From positions 1 to 63,379 of the forward strand of contig NZ_BNBT01000034.1 in assembly GCF_014656095.1 (NCBI RefSeq): a stretch of 63,379 nucleotides of DNA, written 5' to 3'. The number at the start of each line of letters is the position of its first letter. Position 1 is the first letter of the stretch. This DNA is from Streptomyces longispororuber (GTDB lineage Bacteria; Actinomycetota; Actinomycetes; Streptomycetales; Streptomycetaceae). Shown piece by piece: positions 36,473 to 49,046 of the stretch. Position numbers and translations under genes: made by a program. The notes under the pieces were generated by a model. The model made no database searches. It was not told the DNA's origin and saw nothing but the letters and a program-made list of their open reading frames with translations.

Positions 36473-38332
36473 GTGTCAGCCACCTCCCAGCCACGCAGGC
36501 CCCGGCGCAGAGCCGCCCGTGTCCTCGCCGTCACGGCGGGCCTCGCCACCGTCGGCGCGCTCGCCGCCGCGCTGCCCGCCACCGCGGGCCAGGAGCAGGG
36601 ACAGCCGCAGGGACAGGACCGGATGGCGGCCGTGGGCCACCACGGCAGCAAGCGCACGGTCGACGTGCAGCTCCTGTCCTTCAACGACTTCCACGGCAAC
36701 CTCCAGGCGCCCGCGGGCTCCTCGGGCCAGGTCGTCGAGAAGCAGCCGGACGGCACGGAGAAGAAGATCGACGCGGGCGGCGCCGAGTACCTGGCGACGT
36801 CCCTGCGCACCGCCCGCAAGGGCCACCCGTACTCCGTCACCGCGGCGGCCGGCGACCTCATAGGCGGGAGCCCGCTGCTGTCCGGGCTCTTCCACGACGA
36901 GCCGACCGTCGAGGCCCTGAACAAGATGGACCTCGACGTCTCCAGCGTCGGCAACCACGAGTTCGACGAGGGCGCGAAGGAACTGGCCCGCATCCAGAAC
37001 GGCGGCTGCCACCCCAAGGACGGCTGCTACGAGAAGGACGAGCAGGGCAAGCCCAAGAAGTTCGAGGGCGCCGACTTCCCCTACCTCGCGGCGAACGTGA
37101 CGAAGGAGAAGACCGGCAAGCCCCTCCTCAAGCCCTACTGGGTGTGGAAGCACAAGGGCGTGAAGATCGGCTTCATCGGCCTGACCCTGGAGGGCACCCC
37201 GGACATCGTCTCGGCGGAGGGCATCAAGGGCCTGAAGTTCCACGACGAGGTCGAGACGATCAACAAGTACGCCAAGGTCCTCGACAAGCAGGGCGTGAAG
37301 TCGATCGTCACCCTCGTCCACGAGGGCGGCTCCCCGGCGAGCCAGGCGTACAACTACGACTGCGACTCGCCGGGCGCGGGTGACGGCATCTCCGGACCGA
37401 TCACCGCGATCGCCAAGGCCGCCTCGCCCAAGGTCGACGCGTTCGTCACCGGCCACACGCACCAGGCGTACGTCTGCACCATCCCGGACCCGGCGGGCAA
37501 GCCGCGCATGGTCACGTCGGCGTCGTCGTACGGGAAGCTCTACACCGACACCACGCTGACGTACGACCGCAGGACCAAGGACATCGTGCGCACCAGCGTG
37601 AAGTCCGCCAACCACGTCGTCAGCCGGACGCAGCCCAAGGCCGCCGACATGACGCGCCTGATCGACCGCTGGAACGAGCTGGCCGCGCCGATCGCCGACA
37701 AGCCGGTCGGCTACATCTCCGGCGACATCCCCGGCCGCGGCGCCGCGACGCCCGAGTCCCCGCTCGGCGACCTCATCGCCGACGCGCAGCTCGCGCACGC
37801 CAAGTCCCTCGACCCCGAGGCCGACCTGGCCCTGATGAACCCCGGCGGCATCCGCTCCGACCTCGTGCACAAGGCGAGCGGCGGTGAGGGCGACGGCGTC
37901 GTGACGTACGGCGAGGCGTTCACCGTGCAGCCCTTCAGCAACACCGTGAACCTCGTCGACCTCAGCGGCGCGCAGCTCCTGACCGCGCTGCGCCAGCAGG
38001 TCAGCGGCCCGAACGAGGCCTCCCCGAAGATCCTCCAGGTCTCCGAGGGCCTCACGTACACGCTGGACCTGACCAAGTCCGGCGCGGACCGCGTCGTCAC
38101 GGACTCGGTGAAGCTCAACGGCAAGCCGCTGGAGGCGAACGCCACCTACCGCGTCGCGATGAACTCCTTCCTCGCGGGCGGCGGCGACGGCTTCACCGAA
38201 CTCGGCAAGGGCACGAAGCCGCTGGTCGGTGCCGACGACCTGAAGGCCCTCAACGACTACTTCGCCGCGAACTCCTCGGCGGGCAAGCCGATCGCGCCGC
38301 CCAAGGCGGACCGCATCACCGTGGTGAAGTAG
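36473..38332 (+). CDS. Secreted 5'-nucleotidase/metallophosphatase
   Basis: 619 residues. A Tat-like basic signal peptide ([21 protein letters not shown]) precedes a calcineurin-type domain with metal motifs LSFNDFHGNL, GGSPLL, GNHEFDEG and VTGHTHQAY, then a 5'-nucleotidase C-terminal domain (NPGGIRSDL, PFSNTVNLVDLSGAQL, GGGDGFTEL). It releases phosphate from extracellular nucleotides, matching the phosphate theme. GTG start with AGGGGA six bases upstream. Confidence 0.95.
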   Translation: MSATSQPRRPRRRAARVLAVTAGLATVGALAAALPATAGQEQGQPQGQDRMAAVGHHGSKRTVDVQLLSFNDFHGNLQAPAGSSGQVVEKQPDGTEKKIDAGGAEYLATSLRTARKGHPYSVTAAAGDLIGGSPLLSGLFHDEPTVEALNKMDLDVSSVGNHEFDEGAKELARIQNGGCHPKDGCYEKDEQGKPKKFEGADFPYLAANVTKEKTGKPLLKPYWVWKHKGVKIGFIGLTLEGTPDIVSAEGIKGLKFHDEVETINKYAKVLDKQGVKSIVTLVHEGGSPASQAYNYDCDSPGAGDGISGPITAIAKAASPKVDAFVTGHTHQAYVCTIPDPAGKPRMVTSASSYGKLYTDTTLTYDRRTKDIVRTSVKSANHVVSRTQPKAADMTRLIDRWNELAAPIADKPVGYISGDIPGRGAATPESPLGDLIADAQLAHAKSLDPEADLALMNPGGIRSDLVHKASGGEGDGVVTYGEAFTVQPFSNTVNLVDLSGAQLLTALRQQVSGPNEASPKILQVSEGLTYTLDLTKSGADRVVTDSVKLNGKPLEANATYRVAMNSFLAGGGDGFTELGKGTKPLVGADDLKALNDYFAANSSAGKPIAPPKADRITVVK

Positions 38333-38406
38333 CACGTTGGCGGCTGTGAAGTAACTCTCCGCAAAGAGGCTTGGGGTGGGGTGTGCGCGTGTGGTGAGAT
38401 CGACCG

Positions 38407-39722
38407 ATGCGTTCCCCCCACCGCATAGCCCCACCCGATCCTTCCGCTCCCCCGCACTCCCCACCCCCCACCGCACGGCCCAACCCGTACGACGAACTGG
38501 CCGAGCTGGCGCGGCACCCGCTGGACGACTTCCTCGAGGACGCCGAGGACGCCACGGACACCCACAGCCGCGAGATGCGCGAGGACGGTGCGCGTAACCG
38601 GGCGGACCGGCCCGGCCCGATCGCCGGAACCCACCCGAGCAACCGGACCGACCGGCACGACGAGGACGAAAAGCCCTGGTCGCCCCCCAACCACCGGCGT
38701 GGCAGCAGGCGTCGGCGGAACCGGTTCGCCGGGCTCCCGCTCGCCGCGAAGCTCCTGGTCGCGCTCGCCGTCGGCGCGGCCTTCCTCGTCCTCGCCGACC
38801 GCTGGGCCCTCCTCTACGCCGAGCACGAGGCCGCCGACCGGCTCAAGGGCCAGCTCGGCCTGAGCGCGGCGCCCGAGGTCGACATCGAGGGCTTCCCCTT
38901 CCTCACGCAGGTCCTCGACCAGCGCCTCGACGAGGTGCGGGTCACCGTCCCGGACGTGGCGGCCGACCGCGTCTCACTCGCGAAGGTCTCCGCGACCGCG
39001 AAGGACGTCACCCTCAAGGGCGCGGGCCCCACCTCCCTCACGGGCGCCGTCATCGAGCGCATGCGCGGCGAGGTGCTGCTGTCCTTCGACGACCTGAACC
39101 GCGAACTCGGCGCCTCCCAGGTCACCTTCACCGGCCACGGCCGTGACCAGGTGCTCGCGCGCGGCACGCTGCCCGTCGCCGGGCACGACCTGAAGGTGCG
39201 GGCCGACGCGCACATCGAGCGCATCGGCGAGCGCGGCGTCGCCACCGACATCGACCGGATGCGGCTCGACATCGGCGACCTCGCCACCTACCGGCCCGGC
39301 GCGAAGCCCTCCGAGGGCCTGCACCTCAGCCGCGCGTCCGCCGCGCGGGTGGCCCGCGAGTCGGACCGGGCGAAGGCGCTCCTCGCGGTGCCTGCGGTCG
39401 CGCGGCGGCTCGGCGTGCCGGACTCCGCCGTCCGCGAGGCGCTGCGCGGCGACGCCGAGCTGAACGACCTGACCGGCTCGCCCCGGTTCGTGGACGACGT
39501 GATGCGGCTGAACCTCCTGGACGTGGCGAGGGAACACCCCGACCTCCTCCGCCGCCTGGGCCTCGACCCCGCCCTCCTCAAGGGCCTCGAAGGCCTCACC
39601 CGCCCCGTCCTCACCGACCGCCTCTCCCTGGCCTTCCAACTCCCCCCGCTCCCGGGCGAGGGAGCACTGCGCCTGCGCGACGTCACCGTGCACGGGACCG
39701 GCATCCGGGTGGGCGTCGAGGG

Positions 39723-39747
<25 letters not shown>
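38407..39747 (+). CDS. DUF2993 (LmeA-like) membrane-anchored protein
   Basis: 446 residues. A disordered, Pro- and charge-rich cytoplasmic tail (1-110) precedes one membrane helix (LAAKLLVALAVGAAFLVLA) and a DUF2993 domain starting EHEAADRLKGQLGLS ... VDIEGFPFLTQVLD. LmeA of mycobacteria takes part in lipomannan maturation; the function in this organism is open. It shares this fold with the gene at 51791. Its 3' end overlaps the ABC-F gene tail to tail by 25 bp. Confidence 0.85.
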
Positions 39748-41375
<1,628 letters not shown>

Positions 41376-41418
41376 GTGGGTGCTTCTTTCGCAGGCGACA
41401 GGGACGGATCACGACAGA

Positions 41419-41492
41419 AGACGATACGACTCGTCTCGCTCGATGTCCGCCACCATACAGCTCAACCGCGCGTCAGGCAAGACGCTGCGTCT
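41419..41492 (-). promoter_or_regulatory. ABC-F promoter flanked by two inverted repeats
   Basis: Reading toward the gene: -35 TTGCCT (41475-41480) and -10 TATGGT (41452-41457) with 17-bp spacing. AGACGC-T-GCGTCT (41480-41492) overlaps the -35, and AGACGA-n6-TCGTCT (41419-41436) lies just after the start site. The two share AGACG/CGTCT arms, like a repressor-operator pair. No TetR gene is adjacent. Confidence 0.6.
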
Positions 41493-41522
41493 CGTTTCTT
41501 TCGTGCCCGGTCACGCCTCGGC

Positions 41523-42952
41523 TCAGGGAGCTGCCGGTGGTGGTGTCGGGGCTCCCGGGAGGCGGATCGTTGCCACTGTTCCGGGGCCGGCCGCCGGGCC
41601 CAGGCTGACCTCGCCGCCCGCCTGGCGCACCGTGCGGGCCACGATCGACAGGCCGAGGCCGGAGCCGGGGAGGCTGCGGGCCGAGGGGGAGCGCCAGAAG
41701 CGGTCGAAGACGTGGGGCAGTTCGTCCGCGGGGATGCCGGGGCCGTGGTCCCGTACCGTCAGGACGCCGTCCCGCAGGGCGACCTCGACGGCCGAGCCCG
41801 GAGGGCCGAACTTCACCGCGTTGTCGAGGACGTTGACGATGGCCCGCTCCAGCGCGGGCGGCTCCGCCCGTACGTACCAGGGCGAGAGGTCCGCCGTGAA
41901 CGTCAGGTCCGGGCCGCGCAGCCGGGCCCGCTCAAGGGCCGCGTCCACGATCTCGTGCAGGGCGACGACCTGCACCTTCGCCCCCGGCGCCGCGTCCGGC
42001 CGGGACAGCTCCTGCAGATCGCCGATGAGCGCCGCCAGCTCGGTCATCTGCGCCTTCACGGAGGTGAGCAGCGCCTTGCGGTCGTCGGGCGGGATCGCCC
42101 GCCCCGTCTCGTCGCTCCGCGCGAGGAGCTCGACGTTCGTCCGCAGCGAGGTGAGGGGCGTCCGCAGCTCGTGCCCCGCGTCCGCGATGAGCTGCTGCTG
42201 GAGGTCACGCGATGACGCGAGCGCCGAGGTCATCGCGTTGAAGGAGCGGGAGAGCCGGGCGATCTCGTCGTCGCCTGCGCCGTCCGTGGACAGGCGCAGG
42301 CTCAGGTCCTCGGTACGGGCCACGTGCTCGACCGCGGCGGTGAGCTCGTCCACGGGCCGCAGCCCCGCCCGGGCCACCCACAGCCCGGCGGCCCCGGCAC
42401 CGACGACCCCGGCCCCGGCGACGAGCGAGAGCACCAGGACCAGGTTGCTGAGGGTGTCCTGCACCTCGTCGAGGGGGCGGGCCACGGAGACGGCGTACGG
42501 CGTCCCGGTCAGGGGATAGGTGTACACGCGGTACTTGTCGCCGTCGGACGTGGTGGCGTCGTGGAAGGCCTCGTCCCGGTCGCGCAGCGCGACCTCGGTG
42601 TCCGCCCGCTTGATCTGGAGGCTGAGGTCCAGCTTGCCCAGGACGACGCAGCCGTTGCCCTTCTGGTCCACCACCTGGATGATCTGCCGGTACAGGTCGG
42701 GCCGGTCGGTCTGCTCGACGGACGCGCGCCCGCACTGCCCGGTGTCCGCGTCGATCATGCCGCGTACGGTCCTGTCGAACTGGGCGGACCTGCGCTCGCT
42801 CAGCGCGTCGTCCAGCGAGCTGACGAGCACGTTGCGGACCACGAACCAGCACGCCACCGCCGCCGCGGCGACGGCGAACGCGACCGCCGCCGTCACGAGC
42901 AGCGCGAGGCGTGAGCGCAGCGGCAGCGCGCGGAACCGGTTCGCCAGGCGCT

Positions 42953-42956
<4 letters not shown>
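41523..42956 (-). CDS. OmpR-type sensor histidine kinase
   Basis: 477 residues. Two membrane helices (about 17-42 and 165-190) bracket an extracytoplasmic sensor region; then HAMP ([18 protein letters not shown]), HisKA with phosphoacceptor in [17 protein letters not shown], and HATPase with [17 protein letters not shown] and GSGLGLSIV boxes. GTG start overlapping the regulator stop by 4 bp. Pro-rich end. Confidence 0.94.
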
Positions 42957-43693
<737 letters not shown>

Positions 43694-43770
43694 GGGTGTG
43701 TCTTCCTCGGGTACGGGGTGGTGGGTGCCGCTATCAGCGTCGCACGGGCCCACGCGGGGCGCCCCGGGCC

Positions 43771-43890
43771 CGCCCCTTTCCCGAAACCAGGGGCTGCCGC
43801 CGGATAGCCCGTCCGGCGATTGAGGACGAGCGCGTCAGCGCGATTGCGGGGGTCCAGGGGGCGGAGCCCCATGGTTTCGGGAAAGGGGCG
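43771..43890. repeat. Long inverted repeat enclosing an intergenic repeat core
   Basis: Arms of 25 and 26 bases (cgcccctttcccgaaacca + ggggct and its complement at 43865-43890) flank a 69-bp interior that contains the same cccgtccggcgattgagg core as the 36-kb array, starting at 43808. It can fold into one long hairpin between the protease stop and the regulator start. Confidence 0.9.
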
Positions 43891-43913
43891 GGACTGGGGC
43901 GCCCCCGCGAGGC

Positions 43914-44981
43914 CTAGTCCGTCGCGCCGGCCCTGAGCTTCGCCAGGTCGGCCTTCACCGTGTTCACGGGGATCGCGAACCCGAGCCCCACGCTGCCGGA
44001 GTCCCCGGACCCCCCGGCCCCGCCCCCGGAACTGGGCGCGTACATCGCCGAGTTGATGCCGATCACCTCCCCGTTCATGTCGATGAGCGCGCCCCCGGAG
44101 TTCCCGGGGTTGAGCGAGGCGTCGGTCTGCAGCGCCTTGTACGTCGTCTTGGAGGACCCGGTGTCACCGTTGAACTCCTGCCCCCCGAACTCGAACGGCC
44201 AGCCCCCGCCCCCGCCGGGCCCCTGCCGCTCCTGCCCCTTGCCGGGGTCCGCGGACACGGTGACGTCCCGGTCGAGCGCGGAGATGATGCCGCTGGTCAC
44301 GGTCCCGGTCAGGCCCTCGGGCGAGCCGATCGCGACGACCTCGTCGCCGACCTTCACGTCGTCGGAGTCGCCGAGGCTCGCCGCCTTGAGGCCCGACGCG
44401 CCCTTCAGCTTGATCAGCGCCAGGTCCTTCTTGCTGTCCGTGCCCACGGTCTCGGCCTGGTACGTCTTGCCGTCGCTGGTGCGTACGGAGATGGAGGTGG
44501 CTCCGGAGATGACGTGGTTGTTGGTGACGATCTCGCCGTCGGAGGTGACGATCACGCCGGAGCCGGTGGACTCGCCGGAGCCGGTGGTGGCGCTGATCTC
44601 GACGATGCTCGGCGACACGGCGGCGGCGACCCCGGCGACGGTGCCCTTGCTGCCCGTGGAGACGCTGGTGCCGTTGACGTTCTTGGCCGCCGTGCCGCCG
44701 TCGTGACCGGTGAGGGTCTGTACGGCGTAGGCGGTGCCGCCCCCGACGGCGGCCGCGGCGACGGCGGCCGCGGCGAGCAGCACGGCGGGCCCCTTCAGAC
44801 GCCGCCGCGGCGTGGCGACGGGCGGCCCGGCGGGCCGCCCGGCGTGCGCCCCCGCCGGCGGCCCCCAAGGCTCCGGCTCATGGGCGGGCGGGGGCGGGTA
44901 CGCGCCCTGCGTACCGCCGTCGTGCCCGGGGAGGGACTGCTGCTGGTGGTACTCGCCGCTGTGGCGGAAGCTCTCGGTCAT
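43914..44981 (-). CDS. HtrA/DegP-like membrane serine protease without PDZ
   Basis: 355 residues. A Pro/Gly-rich cytoplasmic N-terminus, one membrane helix (about 68-90), then a trypsin-like domain with His in IVTNNHVISGA, Asp in DLALIKL and Ser in NPGNSGGALID. It stops at the end of the protease domain (GFAIPVNTVKADLAKL), so no PDZ domain is present, which differs from typical HtrA/PepD. Upstream and in line with the two-component genes; probably an envelope quality-control enzyme. Confidence 0.92.
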   Translation of the reverse strand: MTESFRHSGEYHQQQSLPGHDGGTQGAYPPPPAHEPEPWGPPAGAHAGRPAGPPVATPRRRLKGPAVLLAAAAVAAAAVGGGTAYAVQTLTGHDGGTAAKNVNGTSVSTGSKGTVAGVAAAVSPSIVEISATTGSGESTGSGVIVTSDGEIVTNNHVISGATSISVRTSDGKTYQAETVGTDSKKDLALIKLKGASGLKAASLGDSDDVKVGDEVVAIGSPEGLTGTVTSGIISALDRDVTVSADPGKGQERQGPGGGGGWPFEFGGQEFNGDTGSSKTTYKALQTDASLNPGNSGGALIDMNGEVIGINSAMYAPSSGGGAGGSGDSGSVGLGFAIPVNTVKADLAKLRAGATD

Positions 44982-45084
44982 GCATCCGAGCCTCACAACC
45001 GCAGATGAGAGCCCGCTGAGTACGCCCTGAGAAGCCCGGCAGAACCCTGTTTGCCCGAGATAAGGACCTGGGGGCGGGGCGGTC

Positions 45085-45501
45085 TCACAGGTCCCGGTTG
45101 CGTTCGTCGCTCGCGAAGAAGAAGCCGAAGGCGGCGCTGGCCAGGGCCACCACCGGGGTGAAGACCAGGCTCAGCTCGCGGTAGTTGTCGGCCTTGAAGT
45201 GCGTCCAGTGGCCGAAGACCAGGGCGAGGCTCGGCACCACGGCGAGGACGCAGACGAGCCAGAAGAGGCCGACCGCCAGCATGCGGCGGGTCTCGTTCAT
45301 GTGCCGCTGCTTGCTGATCTTGAGCCAGTTCTCGGTGTCGAGGCCGGCGGGCGAGGGCAGCTCGTACTCGGTCAGGGAGGCCTCGGGCTGGACGGCGGCA
45401 CCGCCGCCCGACTGGACGCCGTCGCGCAGGAAGCCGAGGTCGAGCCCGTCCCGCGAGGGGGGCTCGTCCTCGCTCAGGGCGTCACCGGACTCCGTCGTCA
45501 C
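45085..45501 (-). CDS. Two-helix membrane protein of unknown function
   Basis: 138 residues: an acidic N-terminal half (with SLTEYELPSPAGLDTENWLKISKQRH) followed by two membrane helices (LAVGLFWLVCVLAVVPSLALVF and SLVFTPVVALASAAFGFFFA). Resembles the small membrane proteins often attached to effector modules, but no function can be assigned. Confidence 0.75.
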   Translation of the reverse strand: MTTESGDALSEDEPPSRDGLDLGFLRDGVQSGGGAAVQPEASLTEYELPSPAGLDTENWLKISKQRHMNETRRMLAVGLFWLVCVLAVVPSLALVFGHWTHFKADNYRELSLVFTPVVALASAAFGFFFASDERNRDL

Positions 45502-45578
45502 CGCACTCTCCTGTTCACCCGCGGGCCGGTCACGCCGCCCGCGGGTCGCTCACGTTCACTTCGGGTCGCTCACGCGCA

Positions 45579-45929
45579 CTACGGGTCGGTCATGCACGGG
45601 CAGTCCTCCCCGCCCACGACGCAGGGCGCCACCGGCAGCGGAGGGCCGATCCGGCAGACCTCCCGGTCCGGCCCGGGCGGTTCGTCCTCGCGCAGCAGCA
45701 CTTCACCGCTCAGGCCGGGGTCTTCGTCGAGCGCGTCGATGAACTCCGTGAAATCCTGCGGGAGTTCGGGCACCGTGTCGAGCTGCCGCTCGTTGTGCCA
45801 CTCACGGTAGGGCGTGAGGTGGCCCACCCGTGTGCAGCAGATCTGCACGGTCACGCGACGGTCCTTGCCGTGCGCCCCCCGCGCGGGTGTCGGCTCATCC
45901 ATGGGTAGATCAGGACCCCCAGGCGTCAT
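45579..45929 (-). CDS. Small Cys-containing protein of unknown function
   Basis: 116 residues, acidic (DFTEFIDALDEDPG) with Cys at CCTRVGHLT, EVCRIGPP and the C-terminus (GGEDCPCMTDP). The ATG at 45929 is seven bases after a good -10, giving a leaderless start; an ATG nine codons later is the alternative. Confidence 0.6.
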   Translation of the reverse strand: MTPGGPDLPMDEPTPARGAHGKDRRVTVQICCTRVGHLTPYREWHNERQLDTVPELPQDFTEFIDALDEDPGLSGEVLLREDEPPGPDREVCRIGPPLPVAPCVVGGEDCPCMTDP

Positions 45930-45936
45930 GTGAGCG

Positions 45937-45967
45937 AGGTTACCACACCACATGTGATCAGTATCAA
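45937..45967 (-). promoter_or_regulatory. Candidate leaderless promoter for the small Cys protein
   Basis: -35 TTGATA (45962-45967) and -10 TAACCT (45937-45942) on the minus strand, 19 bp apart; the -10 ends seven bases before the ATG. Confidence 0.5.
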
Positions 45968-46040
45968 CATTGCGAGCACACTGGATGTGGATGAGATGCA
46001 CATCGGATGCGTATCCCTGCTCCATCGCATGCAGATTTGC

Positions 46041-46069
46041 TTGACATGACGTGCGCGCGGGGGCAACAT
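46041..46069 (+). promoter_or_regulatory. Candidate promoter in the 45930-46395 gap
   Basis: A perfect -35 ttgaca (46041-46046) and a weak -10 caacat (46064-46069) 17 bp apart. The gap is AT-richer than its surroundings, has several atg/gatg repeats (46000-46030), and no gene I can support; it holds the divergent promoters of the genes at both sides. Confidence 0.45.
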
Positions 46070-46395
46070 GTTGTGCACGCGTTTCCGACGTAGATGGTTG
46101 GGAGGAGCTGGCGATGGGCCGTTCGACGGACTCTTTACCGAGCTCATGAGATCCCGTCCACGCGCCGGCGGAAGCGCCGGTGCCGTCACACATCGATGTG
46201 GGTTCTTGGCGCGCGGGGCGAAGCGCGCCGGCGCGAGCTGATGAAGGTCGCGCCCATCGCGGCACCGGGACCGACTCGTACATACGCGCACACTCGGGGA
46301 GCATTCAGGGGAGGCCCTGATCATCGCTGCCCCGGCCTGCGTGTGTCCGTGGCTCTCGCGACATCTGCCAACTGAGGGACTTTAGGGGTACTGGC

Positions 46396-46650
46396 ATGGC
46401 TGCTGAAAACACGACGGAATCACCCGCCACCGCGGCGGACACCCACATCACCCGCCTCAGTGTGAATATCAACGCCGAGACGGCGGCGAAGCTCCGCTGG
46501 TACAAGGAGCAGAAGGGCATCTCCATCACCGAGACGATCCGCCGCGCCGTGGCCCTGCTCGACCTCGTGGAACGCGAGACGGCCGGGGGCAACGAGGTCC
46601 TGCTCAAGTCCCGTGACGGCAAGTCGGTCCGCCAGCTCTGGCTGGTCTGA
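46396..46650 (+). CDS. Ribbon-helix-helix (CopG/Arc-like) DNA-binding protein
   Basis: 84 residues. The beta strand HITRLSVNINAETAAKLRWYKEQKGISITETIRRAVALLDLV is a canonical RHH fold (strand, helix, turn, helix). No toxin gene is adjacent, so it is more likely a solitary regulator than an antitoxin. AGGGG lies seven bases ahead of the ATG. Confidence 0.85.
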   Translation: MAAENTTESPATAADTHITRLSVNINAETAAKLRWYKEQKGISITETIRRAVALLDLVERETAGGNEVLLKSRDGKSVRQLWLV

Positions 46651-46838
46651 TCCGCCCGCCGGGTCGCGCTGGAGAGCCCGCCAGGGCACGAGGGGCATCC
46701 AGCGGGGCACGAGGGGCACACGCCAGGGCTTGATGCAGACCGGACAAGGCCCGAGGGGCCAGCGCAGGCTTCAGGCGCGCCCGCGACAGGCGCGGCCGGG
46801 CACCGGGGACCGCCCGGGGACCGGGGGCTGCGGCGTCG

Positions 46839-47864
46839 TCAGCCGCCGCACCCGCACGACCGGCGTACGACCAGCCGGGAGGGGAACACCTTCAACCGCT
46901 CGCGCCGCGACCCGGCCACCCGCAAGCCGTCGTCCAGGACCAGGTCCACGGCCGCGCGGGCCATCGCGGGCCGGTCGGAGGCGACCGTGGTGAGGGGCGG
47001 ATCGGTGAGCGCCGCCTCCTTCACGTCGTCGAAGCCGGCGACGGCCAGCTCGCCCGGCACGTCGATGCGCAGCTCGCGGGCGGCACGCAGGACACCGATG
47101 GCCTGGTCGTCGGTGGAGCAGAAGATCGCGGTGGGGCGGTCCGGTCCACCCAGGAAACCCAGGGCCACCTGATAGGCGTCGTAGCGGTTGTACGGCGCCT
47201 CGAAGAGCCGGCCCTCGGTGGACCGGCCCGCCTCGCGCATCGCCCGCCGCCAGCCCTCGACGTGGTCGGAGACCGGGTCGCCGACCGTGGGCGTCTCCGC
47301 CGTGCCGCCGACGCAGGCGACGTACGCGTGGCCGTGCTCCAGCAGATGGCGGGTGGCGAGCTGGGCACCGCCCACGTCGTCCGTGACGACGGCGACGTCG
47401 TCGATCGCCTCCGGCCGCTCGTGCAGCAGCACCACCCGCGCGTCCCACGCGTCGATCTCCGCGGCGGCCTGATCGGTCAGGCCGTGGCTGACGAGGATCA
47501 GACCGGAGACCCGCATGCCGAGGAAGGCGCGCAGATAGTGCGTCTCGCGCTCCTCGACGTAGTCGGAGTTCCCGACGAGCACCATCTTCCCGCGCTCGGA
47601 CGCCGCCTGTTCGACGGCGTGCGTCATCTCGGCGAAGAACGGCTGCCGCGCGTCCGGCACGATCATGCCTATGAGGTCCGTACGCCGGGACGCCATGGCC
47701 TGGGCGACCCGGTCCGGGCGGTAGCCCAGCTCCTTGATCGCGGCGAGGACACGCTCGCGCGTGGCCGGGGCGACCGGCCGGGGTCCGTTGTTGATGACGT
47801 AGCTCACGACCGCGGTCGAAGTACCCGCCAGTCGCGCCACATCGTCCCGCGTCACCTTGGCCAC
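46839..47864 (-). CDS. LacI-family transcriptional regulator
   Basis: 341 residues: LacI HTH ([46 protein letters not shown]) and a periplasmic-binding-protein-like effector domain ([17 protein letters not shown] ... [18 protein letters not shown]). Effector and targets unknown; no sugar operon is next to it. Confidence 0.93.
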   Translation of the reverse strand: MAKVTRDDVARLAGTSTAVVSYVINNGPRPVAPATRERVLAAIKELGYRPDRVAQAMASRRTDLIGMIVPDARQPFFAEMTHAVEQAASERGKMVLVGNSDYVEERETHYLRAFLGMRVSGLILVSHGLTDQAAAEIDAWDARVVLLHERPEAIDDVAVVTDDVGGAQLATRHLLEHGHAYVACVGGTAETPTVGDPVSDHVEGWRRAMREAGRSTEGRLFEAPYNRYDAYQVALGFLGGPDRPTAIFCSTDDQAIGVLRAARELRIDVPGELAVAGFDDVKEAALTDPPLTTVASDRPAMARAAVDLVLDDGLRVAGSRRERLKVFPSRLVVRRSCGCGG

Positions 47865-47944
47865 GCGCGCAGTCTACGCGGATGGAGTGGCCCCTGAGCA
47901 GGCCCTGCGGCGGCTCACCCGGGCGTCCGGGCGGCCGCGGCCGG

Positions 47945-48751
47945 CTACCGCCGTGACGAAGCGGACGAAGGGGGCGCCGCCGCGCCGGCGGCCTCCTCAC
48001 CGGCCGCCCGGTCCGCGTCGGCGGGCTCGTCGGCCGTCGCGGACGTGGGGGCCTGAGGGGACTTGGGCGCCTTGTCGGTCTTCTCCGGCACGACGAAGCG
48101 GTAGCCCACGTTGCGCACGGTGCCGATGAGCGACTCGTGCTCGACGCCGAGCTTGGCGCGCAGCCGCCGTACGTGCACGTCGACCGTGCGCGTGCCGCCG
48201 AAGTAGTCGTAGCCCCAGACCTCCTGGAGGAGCTGCGCCCGCGTGAAGACCCGGCCCGGGTGCTGCGCCAGGTACTTGAGCAGCTCGAACTCCTTGAAGG
48301 TCAGGTCCAGGACCCGGCCCTTCAGCTTCGCGCTGTACGTCGCCTCGTCCACGGAGAGGTCGCCGTTGCGGATCTCCATCGGGGAGTCGTCGGTGGTGAT
48401 CTGCTGGCGGCCCATGGCGAGGCGCAGCCGTGCCTCGACCTCGGCCGGGCCCGCGGTGTCGAGCAGGACGTCGTCGATGCCCCAGTCCGCGGTGACGGCG
48501 GCAAGACCGCCCTCGGTCACGACGAGGAGCAGCGGACACCCCGGCCCGGTGGAGCGCAGGAGCTGGCACAGGCTGCGCACCTGCGGCAGGTCGCGCCGCC
48601 CGTCGACGAGGACGACGTCGGCACCGGGGGTGTCGACGAGGGCGGGGCCCTCGGCCGGGGCCACCCGCACGTTGTGCAGGAGCAGGCCGAGGGCGGGCAG
48701 CACCTCCGCCGACGGCTGGAGGGCGTTGGTCAGGAGCAGCAGGGAACTCAT
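47945..48751 (-). CDS. glnR: Nitrogen-assimilation regulator GlnR
   Basis: 268 residues, the usual GlnR size. Atypical OmpR receiver: D50 in [11 protein letters not shown] and D44 are kept but the rest of the acidic phosphorylation pocket is missing, so it works as an orphan regulator; winged helix [52 protein letters not shown]. It controls glutamine synthetase, ammonium and nitrate genes in streptomycetes. ATG has AGGTGG upstream. Confidence 0.96.
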   Translation of the reverse strand: MSSLLLLTNALQPSAEVLPALGLLLHNVRVAPAEGPALVDTPGADVVLVDGRRDLPQVRSLCQLLRSTGPGCPLLLVVTEGGLAAVTADWGIDDVLLDTAGPAEVEARLRLAMGRQQITTDDSPMEIRNGDLSVDEATYSAKLKGRVLDLTFKEFELLKYLAQHPGRVFTRAQLLQEVWGYDYFGGTRTVDVHVRRLRAKLGVEHESLIGTVRNVGYRFVVPEKTDKAPKSPQAPTSATADEPADADRAAGEEAAGAAAPPSSASSRR

Positions 48752-49012
48752 CGCCCACCACCTGCCTGGGGGGCCGGCCGGTGCGTCCGGTCGCCGTGCA
48801 CGTTTCGCTCGCCCATTACGTCGGTTCCTCCTCGGGTCCCGTGCGAGGACGTGGGGGCACTGCTTCGTACGGTGCCGCGCCTCCCGCGCCCGGGGAGGCG
48901 TTCCGCTCGCCGCTTCCTCCGAGGCTACGTCGGCGGGCCCGCTGTGGCGCGGACCGCGGCGGCAGCCTCGGAAGGGCGACCTCAGAAAGCACGAAAGGAC
49001 CCGGGGGCTGCG

Positions 49013-49039
49013 TTGCCCGGATCCTCCGCGCAGCAGAAT
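49013..49039 (+). promoter_or_regulatory. Candidate leaderless promoter of the hydrolase gene
   Basis: ttgccc (49013-49018) and cagaat (49034-49039), 15 bp apart; the -10 ends seven bases before the ATG at 49047. Confidence 0.4.
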
Positions 49040-49046
49040 AGCCCAC

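Noticed and set aside
41376..41412. Leader peptide controlling the ABC-F gene
   Set aside because: A GTG frame exists at 41412 but it runs on through the ABC-F gene without a stop nearby, unlike known attenuator peptides.
46094..46375. 93-codon frame in the 45930-46395 gap
   Set aside because: Arg-rich composition, no ribosome site, no conserved pattern; the region looks like promoter DNA.
46396..46650. Antitoxin of a toxin-antitoxin pair
   Set aside because: The RHH fold fits, but no small toxin gene lies on either side.
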